DNA of 64,000 nucleotides from Camarhynchus parvulus (lineage: Eukaryota; Chordata; Aves; Passeriformes; Thraupidae). The stretch spans positions 86,944,546 to 87,008,545 of the forward strand of contig NC_044573.1 of assembly GCF_901933205.1 (NCBI RefSeq), given 5' to 3'. Positions 58,273 to 64,000 of the stretch are shown here, piece by piece (position 1 is the stretch's first letter; every line of letters starts with the position of its first letter). The translations under genes were made by a program, and so were the position numbers. The notes beneath the pieces were generated by a model, which worked only from the letters and a program-made list of their open reading frames with translations, made no database searches and was not told the origin of the DNA.

Positions 58273-61200
58273 ACATTTACTTGACTAGTTATACCTTGTT
58301 TGAACATTTTGTACCAGCAATAACTCTAGAGTAACTCACCCATAGCATGCAGCATCCATAGTTTGTACAGTATTCTTGAATATTTTTCACATTTTTGGAC
58401 TGACAGGAATAAAAAAAAAACTTTAAAATATGAATTAGTATCTGTCAATATTGTTCAGAAAAAAGAATGTTTTCCAATTGTTAATATTAGAAAAATGCAT
58501 AATTAAGGCTGACCTAATGTTCCTAATAAACAATAATTATAATAATTCCATTAGTAGTATTTTAGGGGTACCCTTCTCACATTACTTGGTACACCTGTTG
58601 GGTCTCTGCTGTAGAAAAACAACACTCTGTTGAAACCACAGTAAAAACACAAGCTTAGTGACTGTGTTGGCAGTGTTCAGTAACATCCAGTTACAAAATA
58701 CACCAGGGATTGCATCACATAATTGTGGGTGCAGTATTGGTAATACCTATTTCTATAAATGCTCAACTATGTTGGCATTGGTTTTGAGGACACACCATTT
58801 CTAATAATTTTGTTGTAATTTTTTTTTAATTGAAGCAACACATATAACACGTATAAAGGGATGTCAAAAACTTTACGGATAGTATGAACTGACAATTCAA
58901 GGGTAACATGGAAATTTTTTTGGCCAGAAATGTGTTGCATTTTCATGCAGTCTAAAGCTGCTTCTAACTCTGAGATCCACTTTCAAATAAAATCCCTTCA
59001 AATTTCTGTAGCTGGCAGAAAAGGGCTTGAATCTATGCATTTCTGTCAATATTAATTTCATAATGCTCAGGCTTCTAGTTCCAGAAACCCACAGCTGCAG
59101 TCCTCTTCAGAGATATAGTCCATGGTGCCATGAATAAGCAAAGGTGAACTCTCCCAGGTCAAATTTCTAGTTGGAGATTCTGACACAGATTTTCATAAAC
59201 TCTGTACTTCCAGATTCCTTTGTGACACATGAAACCCTTTGCTACAAGCCATGCTGAAAAGAGTGGCTCACTACTAAATCCAGATTTTAGAATGTATCTT
59301 CTCACATATCTGCTCAGGATAACTGCATGACTTTCAACCAGTGTAATCCTGTGTAACCCTACACAATTCTGGAAATGACTGTTGATTCTGAATTAATTTA
59401 TCTGCAAGATGAGACATAATAGCTTAAACCAGAAACTCAACATCTTCATGCAATTACTTCTCATTGTCTTCTATTTTTTTATTTTTGTGGGTGTTATAGA
59501 AAGCTATTAGCACTGGCATAAAAAGGGATTAATTCACAATAGCAGTGACTGACATACAAGGCTGCTTCTAAGCTAGGGCTTCTATCTTTTCACTAGTAGC
59601 TCCTATGCATTTCTTGCATCAGGCCATTGCACACTTTCTGCTTAAACCTCTGTATCTTCTGATCTGACTCCCATCCTTACATCTATCCTCCTTTTGTGGC
59701 TGTTCAGTCAGCTAAGTAAATTCAGTGGTGAATACATAATTTTGGCTAAGCAGAGATTTAAAAGTAACCTGCATCCAAAATGCTTAAATTAGTTACAGGG
59801 GATTGTAAACTTTAAGAATCTAAAAATGAAAAGAATGAGTCTTAAAACTGTTATTATTTCAAGTGATTCATCTCAGAATCAACCTGACATTTGCACACAG
59901 ATTAATTCTTATTTTTCTGTCTCCTTCCCAAAAAGTCCAAAGTAAATTCAAAGCCCGCAGATAAATTTGTAAATTAGTATGTTTGCTTGTTTTCCAATTG
60001 CAAGAAGACAGCAGCTTGACACATGTCTAAATTTAACTCCTTTCCTTATGTGTAAGCTAGCATAATGACAAATTCATCCAAATGGAAATGATTAAGAGGA
60101 CGCTCTGAATCTCAAAGCAAGGAGATGGCACATTCTCTGTGGCACTAAAGGCAAATATACCAGCACTGTGACCTTATGCTGGGCTGTCTGAGGCTGTTGA
60201 GGAAGCACCAGTCCACAATCTCCATATCTCAGAAGGCGCAGATGAAGAGCCAGCAGCACAGTTCATAGAGAAGCCCCATGGTTACAAGCCTCTGTATTGT
60301 CCCTGACATGGCAGAGTACCACAGCACACACCTCTGCTAATAGAGCTAATGTTCTGGGATCCAGAATAGCAAATGCTGGGTCTGAAAGATAAAACACCAT
60401 GGATTTTTATCTGCATTCCACCCAGAATACTGACAAGCACAGGATTATTTGATACAGATATTTCTTCTGAGCAGTCAAAGTGAAGAAAAATAGCAAAAGA
60501 TCTTTAAATAAAACTGTGTGACACTTAAACATTTATTAATTTTTTACCAAGAAAGACCTGCCTTACATCTGACACCTGTATTGGCCCAGGTTGTCAAAAG
60601 TATATGTGCTTGCTTGAAGATGCTGTTCTTAGTATTGTTTCTATTCCTTGTCATCCCCTTTATCTGTGTCTCTCTCAAACCTAGAACACTGTGCTTATCC
60701 AGGGAGTGATTGGGTGCTGGTATAAAAACATCTGTGACAACCAAAACCCTTCTGTGTTTCTCTGTGGTGTGACAAGCTGTTTGCCTGCCTTCCTGCCAGC
60801 ATTGCCTAGAATTTGGAATGTGTCAGGTCTTCTTGTAGTATAATTGAACATACCAAACACTGCATTTGGCAATAAAACCACCTGCAACTGTGTGCCTTAA
60901 TATTTTCCTATTGGTAACCAAATATTCTACAATTAGAAATAAAGCAGGTCCTAAACAAATCTTCATTAATTAATAAGGGATATATTTTTTTAGGTATCCA
61001 TAATCCAAACCACCAAAATGCAATAGTACCAAGTGTCCAAATCCATGCCTAAGCTGTGTGGCCATGTCTCTATGCATGCTTTTTTAAACACCCAATGCAA
61101 CTTGCCATGTATCAGAACAACACACAGAGGTGAACAGCGTAATTTCAACCTGGGGGACACAAGCCCAGTATAGCTGGGAACAGAGTGCAATTTCTAGATA

Positions 61201-61820
61201 CTAAAACCTTGTAAGAACAGCAGGAAAATTTCAATTTCACTGGTCTTCGAGAGATTTCCATTCCTAAAAAGGTTTAAAAGGAGCATTGATACCTTTCACC
61301 TTTGGATTTATGTTTACTAAAGTACTCTTGGAAAGGTTAGCCATAAGACTGTGCAGAGGGATGCTCAGAAGTCATTGCAAATCACTGTAAGCCATTAGTT
61401 TGACCAGCATACATAAAGTCTTACATTTTTTAATTACTTGAACCAGATTTTGGCCTTGGAAGTATTTGGATATAAGCTATTTGTGTCTGTTCATACAATT
61501 TTTGGAGAGTTTGGTGTCAAGGTAGGTTTTTATTAAGTATTAATAATAGCCATATGCAGGCTATACTGGAGGTCTTCATCAAAGCTAAGAGGTGTGCATC
61601 AAAGGAAACTCTCTTTGCTGTTGTCATGCACATCACACAACCTTTGCCAGACACATTGCTAGAATGGGAAATCCCCTTGGGAAATGAGGCTGAAGAGACA
61701 AAACTAAGGTGATTGATGAAAAATAAATGAAAAGGAAGAAAAAAATAACTTCCCCTTTGTTATTTAGATACCTGCTGTGATTTTGTTCAAAGCAGCAGTC
61801 TACATGTATTTCCTTAGATT

Positions 61821-61835
61821 AAAAAAAAAAAAAAA
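61821..61835. repeat. A15 homopolymer
   Basis: Fifteen consecutive A bases. No element with a matching 3' end is seen beside it, so it is not called a retroposon tail. Confidence 0.95.
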
Positions 61836-61999
61836 GAAAGCGATATTTTTTTATCCAAGAGAAACATAAAAATGTCAGAGTGACCCATACTTGCATGGGA
61901 ACTTACAGGCCCTTGCAGCCCTGCCAAAATTTCATTCTGTACAGTCAGCTGTGCTGCAGATGACATGTGAAATTTGTAAATGTAAAGCAGTTAAGGCTG

Positions 62000-62033
62000 C
62001 ACATATATATGTGTGCTACACATATATATTGTG
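62000..62033. repeat. Paired CACATATATATGTG-type palindromes
   Basis: CACATATATATGTG at 62000-62013 is a perfect 14-bp palindrome. A second, imperfect copy (ACACATATATATTGTG) follows at about 62018-62033. Confidence 0.85.
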
Positions 62034-64000
62034 AACAGTCCTGTCAGAATCAACTCAGCTTCCTGGAGCCTGGAGGTGTCAGAGAATGGTGCCTGGAGCA
62101 GTGATGCACAGTAATTGTGTTTGCAATGGAGATTACCATTGTAATGTTATGCCCACTGAAGTTCACAAACCTTTGGAAAAAGAGATTCCTTAGCAGGAAA
62201 TGGTTCAAAGAAATGGCACTTCTCATTTTTACTGAGAAGTTAGAAAGAAAGAGTAAAGAACATAAAGCCTGAAGACATTCAGAAGTTATACACAGTAACA
62301 CACTACCAGTATGGTGTTAGATCTCCCAACAGACCACATCTCCTGAACTCTTTCTTCCTGTTCCCTGCTGATGTGCTGGCAGCACTGAGGGCAAATAGAT
62401 GCTGCACCTGAGCCAAGCAGCTGTGTCCTTACACGGTTACCATATGAAAATGTCTCTCTGGCCTCCTTCACAGAGTGCTGCGCTCCAGGTCCAATCTCCA
62501 TGAGCCTCTTGGGAGATGTAGGCCAGATGCATCAGCCCCACTGTCCACAGATGAGCTGCAAAAGTAAAATGGAGAAGCATATTCAGCCTTTAGCAGAAAA
62601 ATCGGGAAAGAGTGGCAGAAAAGGAAATTTAGACATTTTGCAAGAAGAATCCAGCCAAAAGTATATTTGGAAGAAGATTACAGAGAAGAAGAAAAATTAC
62701 ATTTCTTGGCATGTTTAAAATCAGACATGATAGTTTTACTGATAAAAATACTTCTGAGGAGCAATCCTACACTGCTGGAATGTGACAAGAAGACCAGGTA
62801 ATTTATTATCATTTGCATATTCTTTGACACTAATTTGGGCTACTTCAAACAAATTTTAGGCATCAACAAAATCTGTTGCTCATTCTGAGACTGCAAATAA
62901 GAACAGAACTTACCAGCCTGAGCCTCTGAAGACCCATTTGCTGATATAGAGAAGGTGTTTCTTTCTGAAAGCTACAGTGGCTGCTAAGCTTACATCATTA
63001 CATGAAAACCAGATATTTATAAAAAATATATTAGAAAATAATTACTGCTGTTGCTAAATGTGTGGGAAACTCAGCTGCACATGTATTTCCATATCCTGTT
63101 TGAACAGGACCCATATGGGGCTTCAAGAATCAGGTAAAAGGTGGTAAAGGGATTGAAAGTAATAACTTTGACTGTCCTTATGTTCCACTGTCTTTAGATG
63201 ACTTTTTGTCCTTAAGGACACTGTACAAGTGACAAGTGCAATCTTCCCTAATAAAGCTCAATCTGCTACAAATGGCTGGTTGCAAGGGCATGATAGAGGT
63301 GTATGAATCAGACAGACCCAGAATCAGACAAGTTCAGATGAATGGCCAAGAGCAACCAGAACAAATGATCCACTTCTCAGTTCTCATTTTTAGAAGTCTG
63401 CTCTTTCAGCAGCAGCTGATGGCTGGTGGCAAATAAATCTGCTTGTGTCATGCAGATCCTTCCCAATTGTTTTCCTTTCTCTTAAATAGAGCTAATTTCA
63501 CATTCATCCTAGATTTTCTAAGAAAAGAGCAGTATTTACATTAAATTGTCTTCAATGCATATAATAATATTGTATAAATAGCTCAAGTGCAAGGTGAGTT
63601 CTCATTAAAGTATTAGAGCCTGCCCAAAGTTTTGTGGCAGCCTACATTAGAGCACGTGGCAAGTCAAAACATTTTTTCCTTGTGCTTGGTTTGCTCTGCA
63701 TTTGCATTCCTACCTCAAATACACCAAGTGCCTAGGGCTTTCCTCCATTGATGAGGACTCTTCAGCCATTTTAAGGATTTCTGTGGTCTCTGGAGACTTC
63801 CTACTTGAGGCTAGAAGTGAGAAAGCAGATATGAATTCCACATTCAAACCTGGGGGTTGAGAGGTAGCTAAACTATGGTGCAATTTCCTACTGTGTGAGT
63901 AAGAGAGGCTGGGCAGAATATTCAAACCCAGCCTGTGGCTGCTGCTGCTGCAGTGTAAAGCTTATATAGGCTTAGTGCCACTGCAGTGTTCCCCAGAAAA

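Larger units (their letters stand above)
58273..64000. other. Unique AT-rich DNA, no gene seen
   Basis: 5.7 kb with no transposon that I can name and no convincing coding region. Small simple repeats are listed separately. Confidence 0.5.

Noticed and set aside
1..64000. CRISPR arrays, prokaryotic operons, phage or insertion sequences
   Set aside because: The repeats are microsatellites and avian retroelements. There is no repeat-spacer pattern and no dense coding, so the DNA is vertebrate.

Overview
The window reads as nuclear DNA of a bird, most likely a songbird (passerine). It is AT-rich and carries 3' fragments of CR1 LINEs, the dominant avian retrotransposon. It also carries several endogenous-retrovirus LTRs whose sequence I recognise from passerine genomes. 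I found no protein-coding gene, no structural RNA gene and no intact retroviral gag, pol or env. The open frames present (none over about 150 codons) are chance frames, frames across LTRs, or decayed CR1. This is therefore a gene desert or the inside of a very long intron, and transposon archaeology is its main content.

Layout. 1-3667: unique AT-rich DNA with a TTA and an ATTCT microsatellite. 3668-5873: a small CR1 tail, then a dense LTR cluster. The cluster has a 724-bp minus-strand solo LTR with perfect 6-bp target duplications, then an old 5' TGATGCC / 3' GGCATCA LTR that was itself split by a 401-bp LTR. 5874-18837: mostly unique, with CR1 fragments at 9059-9241 and 12448-12730, a GA tract and a possible LTR relic near 11.4-11.8 kb. 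18838-19873: a roughly 1-kb ERVL-type LTR. 19874-26978: unique DNA with a 30-bp perfect palindrome near 25.93 kb.

26979-28644: three LTR-type pieces in mixed orientation. 28645-39956: unique DNA with a 3 x 20-bp minisatellite, a short LTR-like unit at 32088-32334 and a G-quadruplex motif at 37804-37821. 39957-40867: a CR1 cut in two by a 309-bp minus-strand solo LTR. 42455-42620 and 46924-47820: CR1 fragments, the second keeping a piece of reverse-transcriptase reading frame. 47880-48603: a second copy of the 724-bp solo LTR. 48604-64000: mostly unique DNA with a 240-bp G/T-only-type low-complexity block, a MIR-like SINE relic and a CR1 fragment at 57600-58272.

No genes work together here. 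The relations that can be read are relative ages: LTR inserted into CR1, LTR inserted into LTR, and two dispersed copies of one LTR family with matching ends and matching target-duplication size. I looked for a previously undescribed system and did not see one. The best leads are the well-delimited solo-LTR family, the nested insertions, an LTR flanked by both polypurine-tract-like and primer-binding-site-like sequence, and one weak candidate exon on the minus strand at 43822-43982.
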